Below are positions 13,097-24,762 of a stretch of 64,000 nt of DNA, one piece after another. Location of the stretch: positions 868,001 through 932,000 of the forward strand of contig NC_079233.1 in assembly GCF_028502605.1 (NCBI RefSeq), read 5' to 3'. Below the pieces are notes generated by a model, which had not been told where the DNA came from, ran no database searches, and worked only from the letters and a program-made list of their open reading frames with translations. Position 1 is the stretch's first letter. Each line of letters opens with the position of its first letter. The translations under genes were made by a program, and so were the position numbers. Origin of the DNA: Trichoderma breve. Taxonomy: Eukaryota; Ascomycota; Sordariomycetes; Hypocreales; Hypocreaceae.

Positions 13097-13911
13097 ACAT
13101 TCTCCGCAGACGCAATTCCTTTGTATCCCCTTTTTTTCTGATTTTTTTTTGGTGCTGAAGATGGCGAGAAGAGGCTACGAGACGGGAGTGATGAAAGGTG
13201 TGGCTTGGTGTAAATGGGAATGAAGAAAGGTGGTGGGATGATGATGATACCTGATACCGCCGTTGTGATTCAGGCCATGTAGCACGACGTGATTTAATTT
13301 GCCTCTCTTGTACTGCTCTTGGGGCGTGGGCTTAATTAATGACATTTATACCACTTTTGATCTCTAATGCTGCTTGTTTCTCTTGCTCATTCTGTTTTAT
13401 GTGGAGATTTGGTTGACTGCGAAGATGGAACTTCGTCCATGGTAGATGTAGATGTTTATTCGTACACAGATGAATTGTAACTGGAGATGGAAATCAAAAG
13501 ATGACAGTAATAATGCTTCTCGCTGGTATTGTAATAACGCCAGTGTAATACATTTACAATAGTATATGTAAACTCCATTGCCATGCTTTCGCCTACCGAC
13601 ATCCTAAGGTGCTAAAACATACAAGAACCGAGAATACAAAAGTAAAAAGGTAAAACACACACAGACATACAGGCTGAACAAGTAATATAACAACAACAAA
13701 GAAATGGCTCTTTACATGCGCGATGGATATTGGTAAAATGAAAAAGGTACACGCCAAAGTACACTGAAGGGAAAAAGAAAAACAGATGTACAAGTTTACA
13801 GCTTCTCTCTCTCCTTCTATTGCTCTCCCCATAGAGATGATTCGCTCATTGTGTTTATGCCTAACAAAGCATTGTGGAAGTGGAATGGAGGAGAAGAGAA
13901 ACCCCCCCCAT
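13097..13911. other. convergent 3' region, FAA1 and DOA4-like
   Basis: About 0.8 kb between two stop codons. It is AT-rich with T runs (13127-13150) and contains only the 3' untranslated ends of the two convergent genes. No hairpin or gene was recognised. Confidence 0.5.
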
Positions 13912-16900
13912 TCAGCTATCTTTCCTCCTGAAAAACGCCAGATAAGGAACCGTGTCTCGCCCAGATCTAAACACGTTTTCCTTATAGTCGGTAGCATCGT
14001 TGGTGCCGATCCGCACCTTGGTGACCTGGCTATCTTCGCAGCGGTACCACGCATACTGATCATGAGTGCTCGAGTCCCGCACATACGCGTAATAGTGTCC
14101 GTTGTCAGTCTTGCTGCCGCTGTGAACAATTACAGCGTAGCACTGATACTTGAACGGCCCCGAAAAGGCCCTGTCGCTCGAGTTTTCGCCTGTCCGCATG
14201 AAGTATGGTGTGAGGTCAATCTCGTTAAAGTCCCAAGTGACTTTTCTCGTCGACTTCTTGATATCTCCGACAGATTTGTCAAAATCAAATCTGCGGAAGC
14301 TCAGACACAGCAAAGGAGGCATGCGGGCAAAGCAGGTGGTTTGCATAGCCTTTGTGTTTCTCTTGCACGTGTCGCATGCAAAGTTGTCGAGCGTATTGAC
14401 AACGTTGTGTTCTCGGAAGGAGTCCTCAAGAGTAATGTCTTGATTCTTACCGACGGGCGCGAAAACCAAGTCAAACGTTGAGAATGTGTGTGTCTGCTTG
14501 TGGCACCGTTGGCAGTCGACTGTTGAGAGCTCAAGACCACGCCAGTAGCGATCAACGATGGATCGATTCAGCTCTTGGTAATTCTTCCAATACTCAACAG
14601 CAGCCTGCAGGCGTGCTTGAGGAATCGTGCTTGGCTGTGGGATGTTGCCTTTGAGGTTCCGGCGAGAGTTGGTTTCATCGTGGAGGTAGTCTAATAAAAA
14701 GGACATGAATTCTTGAGCGTCCTGTTGCCCATTGCCACCAAACTTGGAGATGGTTTGACTGTGCTGGCAAAGATGGAGGGAATAGTCCTAGAAAAGAATC
14801 CTGTAAGCATTGTACTTGGGATGAATAAATGGCGACGAAAGAGGAAGCAACATGACATACCATTAGCGTCTGAGCCTTCATGGTTTTGAACTTTCCCGTC
14901 GTCATCCAATGGAATAAGTTTGATATTATTTTGATCATCAACTGGGGTTGGTCAATCTTCTCATCGTCCTTTCTTGGTGCTGAGTATCTATCAACCCATT
15001 CTGAATTGCTCAATTCTCTTCCAAAATTGGGCGACGCCAATAATGACTGTAGAGTACTGTTTGCATAACACCAATTGTGAGGGTTGTTTAGGCCCGTGTA
15101 AAAGACCTTCTCAGAAGGCGGCGGTGCAGGTGGTGTCGGAGCTGGTTCGTCGTACATGTCATGTTCTTCGACCGTCTGAGACAGACTGCTGTAACTTAAT
15201 CGTGGCAATGCTGGAGCTGGTCGTGTGGGAGGAGAAGGCAGGTCGGTATAGAGATCAACCTGGTGAGACGAGCCGTAGCCCGGGGTCCTTTGTTCAACAA
15301 TGGCGGGGGAAGTCATTGATTCCTGCAGAGACAAAGAAGGAAACCTCCGCAAGAAAGACTCCGTTGAGCGGTGGAAGGCCTGCTCTGTCGCCGTCTCAGT
15401 CTCCTTTTCTTCAATCTCCACAGCCTGTTGCCAGACTTTGACAATGTCCGGTCTCAGTGGCTTTCCCAGATATTGAGACGGCCGCCGTTGGAATGGACCT
15501 TGTCGAACCAATGAAATCTTCTTGGGTTTGGGCGGAGCCGTCGACTGCAGGGAAGCAGAGCCCATGAGATCGACCCATGCGTCCAACCCGCCTTTGAGCA
15601 ACTTTGGGGAATTTCGCAGCTCGTGTCCGTAGCTGAGGTGTACCAAGGCGCGATGTAGGGACAAAAGAGCAGCTTCTTCGGTATTCCAAGGGGAGGGAAT
15701 TTTTTCTGAGTACTGGTCATAAAATACCACCAAATCGTAACTGGCTCGTCTTTCGAACTGAATCTGCTCCTGATTTGGGGACAGAACCAGGCTCTCAGCT
15801 ATTTCATCGGCAGAAATATTCGGCCTAGAAAGTATGCTGGGGTCAATGCATATTGTGGAGGAGGACATGATGTGGCCCTCATCAAAGTCCTCGCGGGCAC
15901 GGACGTCTATGATTAAGATAGAACCCTTTGCTTTCATGGCTTCAAAGAGCTCTTCGGGTGTAATTCTATCCCCTTCCGGAATCTTGAAACTACTCTCTGG
16001 GGGGTATGGAGTATCATTGTTTCCGTTTCTAGAAGAGCTTTGTGATTGGGCTGAAAAATAGTCATTGCTCTGCTGCTGCTGCGGTAAAGGAGTGGTTGTC
16101 GCGCTGCCAATGGATACAATTGACCCGGCACGGCTGTAAGGACCTCGTGGCGTGCTAGGCGGAAGACGAGCGGACTCTCCGGAGATGCTACCTCGCGAAG
16201 GACTGTAAATCGCATCAGGCATCTTTGGCAGCGCCGGGATTGCGCTATCTAATGATATTTTAGGGCGCGGCGGTGGCATATCTCGGGGCCCGGCAGGTCT
16301 GCTTGGCGGCGGGACAATCTGGTGAGTCTTTATGCGAGGATCCTGCCCCGGCGAAGGCTGAGGGCCTCGTAGGTTAGCAAATCGTGCGGCAAGATCCGAC
16401 ATGGCTTGAGTCGAGGAGATGGCCGAGGCAGCGGAGGCTGCCCGGGTATGCCCGGGCTTGATGGCATGGCCAGCTAAAGATTGAGGCTTGGGGTGCACAG
16501 TAGGCTTGACCTTCCCCGGTGAGCCGTTTGTGCGAGCCTCGGGTTGCTGTCCATTGACAGGTTGTCGTGTTTCTGGACTCGCATCTAGAATCGAGGAGGA
16601 CTGTGATAATATGGTATTTGCGGTGGCTTTTTGCTGAGTCGAGGCGGGAGGGGTTGGTCGCACGCCAGTTCTCTCATTATCTGCAATGATATCCCGCTTG
16701 ATTTGCTCGTATATGTCACTTTGTTGGGATATCCTTTTCAAGAGGTTCTGGTGCCTTCTATTCCAGTCGTCGCGACGGCTTTTTAGTTCTACATATTCAC
16801 GGTGAGAGGGGATGATTTGTACGGCAATGACCGAGGCTTTGACGTAGTCTCTGAAGGCAAGGGCAGGTTTCCCAAATTCACGGCCCATTTCAGACTTGGC

Positions 16901-17122
16901 CAGCGTTGTTTCAGCCTGCTCGAGCAAAGACTTCATCGTTTGGTTTGGGTTGATGTCCTGGGGAAAGGCCACCATATCCTCGATGTGAGGAAGCGGCGCA
17001 GTTGCGCCTGGGGGAGGGACATAGCCGCCATTCATGCCATCGTAGCCCGAAGGCGGCATGCTGTGCCTGGCATTCACGGCCATGTGGTGCCTCGCGCTAT
17101 CGATAGGGTCTGCCGTTGTCAT
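13912..17122 (-). CDS. DOA4: rhodanese-USP ubiquitin hydrolase (Doa4/Ubp5/USP8 type)
   Basis: A cysteine protease that removes ubiquitin from endosomal cargo before multivesicular-body sorting, keeping the ubiquitin pool filled (Doa4/USP8 role; paralogue identity inferred). Exons are 17122-14861 and 14787-13912 (intron 73 nt), giving 1045 aa. An N-terminal helical region (about 45-150) resembles the USP8 dimerisation/MIT segment. A Pro/Ser/Gln-rich linker follows. A rhodanese fold (about 387-520) contains ILIIDVRAREDFDEGHI but has FYDQYSEKIPSP where the catalytic CxxGxR loop should be. The USP domain has the Cys box GLNNPHNWCYANS (C685), GQQDAQEFMSFLLD, a zinc-finger-like CQRC...CDTC pair, and the His box TDNGHYYAYVRD (H985). 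The open frame continues upstream to a GTG at 17245. The first in-frame ATG there is at 17122, so I used it. An upstream exon cannot be excluded. Confidence 0.9.
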
Positions 17123-18982
17123 CGATGTCGGGAGAGGTTGGATATGAGGTTGGTGGTGGTTGGCGCCCAGCTGTCGTTGGCTGTGCGGCGCCTCAGCGGT
17201 GATGTCGCCGGTTGCGTGGAAGGGACGGGCGTCAATGGGGCGCACGGATCGAATCTGATACGAGGTCTGGTCTTTTCATCTCAGGGAGACAAGCATTGAG
17301 AGGCGGGACAAAGACGCAGACGTGCTTCCTATGACAGCGGCTTTCGGGGGCCCTGAGGAGGGGCTGTGGCAGCACAAAGCATTCTCGTATGACTGGGGGG
17401 TTCAGAGTCGGGATCTCGAGCGTCGTTCTTTGTGAAAAGGCCGCAATCGGTGGTACGCAGGCCAAAGGACGGACCGGCCTGGTCTTGTGCGTGGGAATGG
17501 AGAGAGTGAAGCTGTCAACAAAAGGCGATAGAGTGGTCAGCTGCTTTGGCGACTCGGTTTGGGGACTTGGCCTATTGGGGGCTGCACCACTTCTAGGCCT
17601 CTAATTACCAGGCTGCACAGGGTACAAGCTTGGGCGGATTAGCATACGTACGTGGGGTATAAAGTACTTCTGGTTTTCTTTCTATACTTCATATCTCACA
17701 ATAGCGTAGTAGGAATATAAGTAGCCCCCACATGAACTTCTGTACTGAGAAGCATCTCCAGCCTATGCCGCAACTGTCATTAAGTACCTCGAGACGGCGC
17801 CGCCAAATTGCACACGCATCAGCCACAACCGGGCGTCGTCATTGGCTTGGCTGACGCGCTCTCTCGACTTTTGATTCCTGATACTCGAAGAAGCACTGAC
17901 AATTCACATCACGACCAAATAAGTGCACAGACTTGTGGTATATCAATACTCTTTTACTTATTCATTCTTTTGTTTCTATTATTTGAGTTACAGCGTTCAA
18001 CGGCATGCCGGTGTCGCCGTATTCAATTTGCCTCTCACCGCCACGATACCTCATTTAGAAGCTCTGTCATGCCCATGACTTGTCCAAGTGGGCTATTTGA
18101 CATCTCGCAGCGCTACGTCATCGCAGCACGGTTCATTCACTATCAATGAAGCTGAATGCACCATCCATTACTACCACAGTAGAAATATCCCATGAATAAA
18201 TCTTAGCAGCCATCCAATTATTCACCGCGTTTGATGCTTCAGAGATTTTATACAAGCTACGCTGGTGGGCAAGTTTGAGCTAGGTAAGTAGAAAACCTTA
18301 GTAATACCTCCTACAAAGCCAGCAACTTGGAAAAGAGAACTACGTGCAATGCTCGGTTCTTGCCGCTCTGGGGCGAGGCATATTGGCTCGTAAGGGATGG
18401 ATTTCTGCCTGGCAAAGCCGGTAGATACTCAAGGCTCAAGGCATATGACAGTGGAAACACCGAGAGCCGACTGTGGATGTCACTGTAGTCTGTGGCATAC
18501 CGATGCTTGTAAGGAGAAAGAAACCTCAAAGAGAGCACGAGACAAAAAAAACAAGGGGAACATCAGACTCCATAATTCCAGCATGTACCTGCAGAAAGCA
18601 CATGCATTTAATCAATATTCATTGTTCCGACAGTGCTGTTCATCCTCTGCACAAAGTGTAATTACAGTTATTACAGGCACAGGAACGGCTTGGCTTAGGC
18701 CTGCCTCGGCGCCTGTAGCGGATTAACCACTGTTCCGGCTGGTGCCTCCGCGGCCGTGACGCAACTGAACGGCGTCGTCAGCGGAGCCGAAAGTACCTGG
18801 ACTTGGCTAGGACGGACTGGACCTGGACCTCATAGCCTCACCTTCAGCTCAGCTCCATCACCATCGCCATCCCCGAGCTCTTCTTCTTCTTCTTCTTTTC
18901 TGCGTCGCATCTTCGTTTCCGCATCTCCCCTTGTTTCTCCTTTCCCTGTGACGCCAAGCTCCCCATCGCCGCCGTCAACATG
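17123..18982. other. divergent promoter region DOA4-like/VPS27
   Basis: About 1.86 kb separating two head-to-head genes. It must hold both promoters. No coding potential was recognised. The VPS27-proximal end has a pyrimidine-rich leader with a TTC run at about 18883-18900. A TATA-like GGTATAAAG at about 17654 is too far from either start to assign. Confidence 0.5.
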
Positions 18983-21467
18983 ATGAGCTGGTGGTCAAAC
19001 TCGGCCAACACGGCTCTCGACGAGCAGGTCGAAAAGGCCACGAGCAGCAGCCTGTACGGTGGTCCCCAGCCGCTCCCGTAACGAAGCCGGACTAACGACG
19101 GGGTGTGTAGGGAGGATATTGCGCTCAACCTCGAGATCTCCGATGTCATCAGGTCCAAGACGGTGGCGCCCAAAGAGGCCATGCGGTCGCTGAAACGGCG
19201 CATCGGCAACAAGAACCCAAACACCCAGCTGAGCGCCCTCAACGTATGCTATCCGACATGCCCTATTCTACCGTCTCCTCCGTTGAGTTTGAGTTGATGC
19301 CCAACCTAACACTGCTCTCCATCTATAGCTTACGGATACATGCGTCAAGAATGGCGGGTCTCATTTCCTCACGGAAATCGCCTCCCGCGAGTTCATGGAC
19401 AACCTGACCTCTCTTCTCCAAGCTGTCGGGCCCGTCGCCGTCAACGCCGAAGTAAAATCCAAGATGCTCGAGCTGATCCAGTCATGGGCCGGTGCCACAG
19501 AAGGACGATACGAGCTTTCCTACATCGGCGAAGTCTATAAACGTTTGCAGCGAGAGGGGTATCAGTTCCCCCCGCGAGTGACGGTGGCGAGCAGCATGAT
19601 TGACAGCAGCGCGGTAAGAAAGCCATCGGTATTTTAGGCACGATTTTTGTAGGGCTGTCAGCTAACGAAAGGTCACATAGCCACCTGAATGGATTGATTC
19701 GGATGTTTGCATGCGATGTCGAACAGCGTTCACGTTTACCAACCGAAAACACCATTGCCGAAACTGCGGAAACTGCTTTGACCAGCAGTGTTCTAGCAAA
19801 TCCCTCCCACTGCCTCATCTCGGGATACTTACTCCTGTGCGAGTCGATGATGGGTGTTATGCTAAGCTCACGAACAAGGGGTTCAAAGAACCGAATCCAT
19901 CCCTCGACCGCACACCGACGTACCCTCATAAAACTCGCAGCACATCTGCCATGCAACCCCGAAATGCGCGCGTCGACGACGGGTTTGATGAAGATCTTAA
20001 AAAAGCATTGGCGATGAGTTTGGAAGAAGTCAACAATGCATCCAGAGGCAGGGCCCCCCCTGTGACAACCAACGGACCTCGCACGAGTGGAGGAGACGCA
20101 TCCGCCACCAAGCAAGCTGAAGAGGAAGATGACGACCTCAAAGCTGCCATTGCTGCATCCCTAGCAGATATGGAAGAGCAAAAGCAGAGACATGCTGCTG
20201 CGCTCAAGGAACAGACCTCCGGACCCGCCGCCTCCTCCTCCGCTACATTTACGCTGCCAAAGAACGACTACGAACTGACGGCAGTGGAAGCTGAGAACAT
20301 CAACCTCTTCGCCACCTTGGTTGACCGGCTTCAGACCCAGCCTCCTGGCACCATCCTACGAGAACCGCAAATTCAGGAGTTGTATGATAGCATTGGATCG
20401 CTGCGTCCCAAGCTTGCGCGAACCTACGGCGAAACGATGAGCAAGCATGGTAATGATTCCCGGCATCCCACTTATGATTTCGATGGCTGACAACGCGAAT
20501 AGATACCCTCCTCGATCTTCATGCCAAGCTGTCCACGGTTGTCAGATACTATGACCGGATGTTGGAAGACCGGTTATCAAAGGCTTATAGTCAGCAGAAC
20601 CTTGGCGGATATAATCTGCCACCTCCTCGCCAATCTTCCGGACCTTACCCTTCAATACCTTCTCACGCTCCGAGCAACTCTGTGGGCGCCGAAAGCTTCT
20701 ATACAAACCAGCAGCAGCCGGGCTATGCGCCACAAGGCCAGCAGCAACTGTATCAAATGCCTCCTCAACATGCGATGCCGCAGTCCCCTTATCCGCCTTA
20801 CGCTGGCATGCCAGCACCCGATGCCCCTTCTGGACCTTATGCGCCTCAACAGCAGCTACAGACGGCCGATGGCTGGAACAACCAGACCCCTTCAGCCCCT
20901 GAGCAGTTTCAGCAGCAACAGCAGCCGCAGCCGCAGCCGCAGCCGCAGGAAAACCCGGAAGATCGAAGACAGTACTCACATCAAACGGCTACGTCGCCTT
21001 CAGCAGATCCCAACGCTTCATACTACTTCAACGCCCCTCAACCTCTACAGGCCGTACCTACCGGACCATCCGCCCCCGGGTCCGCGCCAGACGCAAACCA
21101 ATCGCCGTATCCCAACCTGAACCAATCACCTATGCCGTACCATAGAGGCTCAGTGTCGGCACAGACGCAAGCAACTCCCCTACAGACCCCAGCTCAACTC
21201 GCACAACCCCCCAACGCAACACCTCACATGCCTGTTCATTCTCAGGCCCCGTCTGCTCCAACTCAGCAGCCCTTCCAACAGGAACTGCCGCAAGGATCAC
21301 CCTATCAGATGCCCATGCCACAGCAGCAGCAGCAGCAGCAGCAGCAGCCACCTGCCCCTCCGCCTGAGTGGGCTGGTTATTCCCAGTACTCAATGCCCGC
21401 GGCACCACAGCATGAGTCCGTTCAACAGCAACAGCCGATTAAGGAGGAAGCACTTATTGAGTTTTGA
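18983..21467 (+). CDS. VPS27: ESCRT-0 subunit Vps27
   Basis: It recognises ubiquitinated cargo on endosomes, binds PI3P and recruits ESCRT-I. Exons are 18983-19053, 19111-19243, 19329-19613, 19681-20449 and 20503-21467 (introns 53-85 nt), giving 740 aa. Residues 1-150 form a VHS domain starting [20 protein letters not shown]. The FYVE finger (about 164-225) shows [14 protein letters not shown] and RVDDGC. Two ubiquitin-interacting motifs follow: [14 protein letters not shown] (about 262-281) and [18 protein letters not shown] (about 311-328). The C-terminal half is Gln/Pro-rich, has three PSAP motifs (codons at 20889, 21066 and 21249) and ends in LIEF, a clathrin-box-like tail. Two ATGs stand in tandem at 18980 and 18983. 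I used the second; the first adds one Met. A helical segment in exon 5 probably binds the Hse1 partner. Confidence 0.95.
20884..21360 (+). repeat. CAG/CCG-rich coding repeats in VPS27
   Basis: Two low-complexity tracts encode a Gln run followed by alternating Pro-Gln (about 20911-20949) and nine or so consecutive Gln from a nearly pure CAG run (about 21319-21348). They are in frame and lie in the disordered C-terminal half. Repeat number is likely to vary between strains. Confidence 0.7.
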
Positions 21468-22553
21468 TTTTTGTTATCTAATTTGAACCGGGGGAAATAA
21501 TGGCGGCAATTGTCATGAGACGCGGATTAAAAGTGACAAAAAGGGGAGTTCTATACTGTGACGCGGCGTTATACGAGGACTGGACAGCAGGTGATGTAAC
21601 ATGGATGTTCCGTAGCCTGTCAGAATGACCTTTTTTTCACCTTTCCTACGAAATGTAAACACGGGGATGTTTTCTTTTGAGGCACATTGAATCGCATCTT
21701 GAGGACGTTTTGAGCCCAGTCGCGTGTCTTTGTACGTGAGAAGCCTCTCGGAGCTCCGAGGTACATGTAGTTGTATCATTCTGCATGACCGTCAATGCAA
21801 CAATGGCAAACCAGACCGCTCAGCAACGCATCGTCTCTTCTATCCACTCATCCATACACGGGGGGCTCACACTAACTGCAATCAGCCACAGGAAACTAAG
21901 CACGCCACAGGCACCAATTGGAGCATCCGTATCCTGGCACGAGCCGCATCTACGGCTCAACTAGGTAATATACTCGTATATTCGAGCTTTTCATTCCCCG
22001 GTGGACGTTTTTTGAGTGACCGGTCGTCGGGGCCGGAGTTTGACGTATCTCATGTGAGGAACCTTTTTAGGGAATTTTGTACTCATATGGCTGGGGGCGT
22101 GTCCTTGCTGCCCTATGTATATTCGCTTCCTTATACATGTTTGATTCCCACCCGCTTTGCCCATCGCCGGAGCCGGAGGTAAAAGATGGGGCCTTGTTTT
22201 TTGCTGTTTTCGCCTCCCACCTCGGAGCCGGGCGACCCTCTCCGCTGTGGTACCAAGAACTTTTTTTTTTGAGTCATTCGGAGTGAGGTTTTGGGCGGGA
22301 TTGCTCAATGTGGTAGGTGTGCCGAGAATTACGTTCTTCATCTTGGCTGTGTAGGACTTAGCTGTTTGTCGTTGGATCCTTATTTCTTCATTCTCGTAAT
22401 TTGATGTACTTGACTTTCTTTCTTTCTTTTTATTTTTCATAGACTCATAGTTTGATCAATTTGGCTTTCTTTGCTTCTGTGCTTTGAGAAAGTCATCCAG
22501 CACACATATATCTCTCACATACACAAGAACAAAAACCACATACCTACAACACA
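21468..22553. other. intergenic region VPS27-phosphatase
   Basis: It contains the VPS27 3' flank and the promoter of the phosphatase gene. T-rich and GTAC-containing words are common, with one TACTCGTA at 21971. No gene seen. The last 60 bases form an A/C-rich leader. Confidence 0.5.
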
Positions 22554-23403
22554 ATGGCTCCCACGATCCATCTCGTGCGCCACGCCCAAGGCTACCACAA
22601 CCTCTGCGCCGAAAACGAAAAACTCCCAGACCCAGACCTCACGCCCCTCGGCAACGAGCAATGCAACCACCTCCGCAGCATCTTCCCTCACCACGCCAAG
22701 CTCCGCGGCCTGGTCGCCTCGGGCATGCGCCGCACGCTGTACACCTGCCTCCAGTCCTTTGGCACCGACTCGCTCGGCCCCGTGATTGCACTCGACACCC
22801 TCCAGGAGTGCTCTGACGCTCCCTCAGATACAGGGTCGTCAATTGAGAAGCTGGCGGCTGAGTTTGGCGAAAAGGCCGACCTCAGTCGGATGCGCGAGGG
22901 CTGGAACTTCAAGGGGGAGGGGAGCGATTTCGAGCCCGCGCTTGATAAGCTCGCGGTGAGGGCGAGAGAGGCGAGAAAAACGCTGAGGGAGATTGCTACT
23001 GGTTTGGGAGATGATGCGCACATTGCTGTTGTTTCTCACGGGGCGTTTTTGCACTTCTTGACGGAGGAGTGGCACGGAATTACCAACACATATCGTAAGA
23101 TGCAACCCCCCTGAAGACTTGCTTTGCTTTGAAGGATGATCAAAGAGGAAAGGATGATGAGAATCATTGGCAACTGACGTCAGCGCGAATATAGCCACAA
23201 GCTGGAAGAATTGCGAGTACCGCACCTTTCAATTTGTTGATTCCACAGGCCAGGATCCTGATGCCGAGATACGCGAGACTGACGAGAGCTGGCGCCGGCG
23301 ACATGGCACTTTGAAGGTTCCCACCGCAGAGGAGCAGCGTGAGCTGCGCCAAATGATGGAGCGAGAACTCTTGCCCTTTTTCAAGATGAAAAATCACATA
23401 TAA
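22554..23403 (+). CDS. histidine phosphatase (phosphoglycerate mutase-like) family protein
   Basis: Exons are 22554-23094 and 23195-23403 (intron 100 nt), giving 249 aa. The N-terminus IHLVRHAQGYHN carries the RH-A/G signature with the phospho-accepting H10. VASGMRRTLYTC supplies the second basic cluster, and IAVVSHGAFLHFL holds the second catalytic H162. These mark branch 1 of the histidine phosphatase superfamily. The substrate cannot be read from the sequence. The protein is closer to the small fungal phosphomutase-like proteins (Pmu1 type) than to glycolytic Gpm1, because the Gpm insertion segments are absent. No signal peptide is seen, so it is probably cytosolic. It converges on the next gene with only 330 nt between stop codons. 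Confidence 0.85.
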
Positions 23404-23733
23404 AATCCTGTATTGTGCATCCCCAAATGCGAGACTGTAGACTGTAGAAGGTCCAAGGTACGATCATCGAATATGGCAGATAGATGCCTGGAAGCGAGAG
23501 AGTAATATTGACAAAAGAAAGACACTGGGTAAGAGATTAGTGGAAACCTGGTATTACACTATAGAAAGTGTTGTTTTAGAAGGCACCACATAGAAAACCG
23601 TAACATGATGAATAGAACATCGATATCCTTTGAAAAGAATAGACATTGAAATCTAGCTGCAATTCAGCAACCCAAGGGATAAAGTCTCCACTATATTGCC
23701 ATTCATTGACCGTCTGCTTAATGCCGTACCAGA
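23404..23733. other. short convergent 3' region
   Basis: 330 nt between two convergent stop codons. It holds only 3' untranslated sequence. Nothing else seen. Confidence 0.5.
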
Positions 23734-24762
23734 TCATTCTAAACCCTGTTTGCCCAAGTTGGCGTGGACGCTCCGAATGGCCTCCCATGAGACGGGTTGA
23801 ATATCGTAAATGTGGAGAGACCAGCGAAGCGCCGTTTTATCGTCCTCTACAATTTCGCATAGGCAGTAGCATTTGTCTTCAGTCTTTGTCGCCGCAAGGA
23901 ACGGGCTATATTCGCAGTAGATGGGACTTTCGGTGTCCTTGAACATCATAATGCCGCTGATGTAGGGTTTCCCACCAAATAAATCTTCCAGCCTGAAACA
24001 TTGGAAACTCTTGAAACCGAAACCGCCACAGCCAGTGTGAACGACTCTTGCAAACAGCTCAACTAACTCCGAACCATAAAAATTCCTATTCTTCGCATTT
24101 ATCATGTCGCCAATGTCAAAAAATGTCTTGCCAGGAACAAGTCTCATATCTTGGATGAGCTTCTCATTAGGTCCCTGTTGGTTAGGTGATGACATTCGAT
24201 ACCAATAGGATCCTCCTGTTTCTTTGCAGAGGGAATCCTTGATATGTTCTACTACAGTCGCACACTCCAGAAAGCTCCAAATGTGGTCATCATCTGGACC
24301 CCATCCACCCGGCTCAGGGGGGTCAACCACGTGGAATTTGCCTGGAGAAGTTGAGCAGAAATTTCCGGGCGGAGAAAGGCAGACATTCTGTTTGTTTGTA
24401 TCAGTAAGGTAAGTGTGCAGATTCATTCCAGAAAAATTCGAATCAGCTCACAATCGCACTCATGTCAATGTCTTGGGAGTTCGCGTCACCCAATCCCATG
24501 GAAATCGCAGGGCGCTTCGAATCAGGCTCTGCCACTTCATTCGAGTCCGACTCCTCGCGTGTACGCTTTTGGCCAACGATGACAACAGAGATGGCAACGC
24601 CATGAGGTAGGGAAACCACAACTCCGGGAGCAGAATAGTTGGCATGCGGAACAGGGACAGGATATTCAGATAGTTTGCTGATATATGTCAGTCATGATGC
24701 TTCGTTCCAACATCAGTGCTCAGATCAACTCACCTTGGGTCATACATCGATGCATCCGCCAT
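23734..24762 (-). CDS. hypothetical protein, three exons
   Basis: I do not recognise this family. Exons are 24762-24734 (29 nt), 24677-24452 and 24387-23734, with introns of 56 and 64 nt; all junctions keep frame. The product is 302 aa. The start MADASMYDPSKL lies in good context (ACCATGG). A basic/acidic stretch QKRTREESDSNE...DSKRP (about 49-70) resembles a bipartite nuclear signal. The C-terminal two thirds look globular and contain many Cys (LECATVV, GCGGFGFK, CYCLCEIVE) and Trp, and the segment SWEAIRSVHANLGK. No signal peptide or membrane segment. Without the first two exons only the 217-residue core would be seen, so automated models may differ. Function unknown. Confidence 0.7.

Noticed and set aside
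17123..17245. Upstream extension of the DOA4-like frame to 17245
   Set aside because: The extension begins at GTG, not ATG. The first in-frame ATG is at 17122.
17650..17665. TATA-like GTATAAAG in the DOA4/VPS27 gap
   Set aside because: On the + strand it is more than 1.3 kb from VPS27, and on the minus strand it is in the wrong orientation for DOA4.
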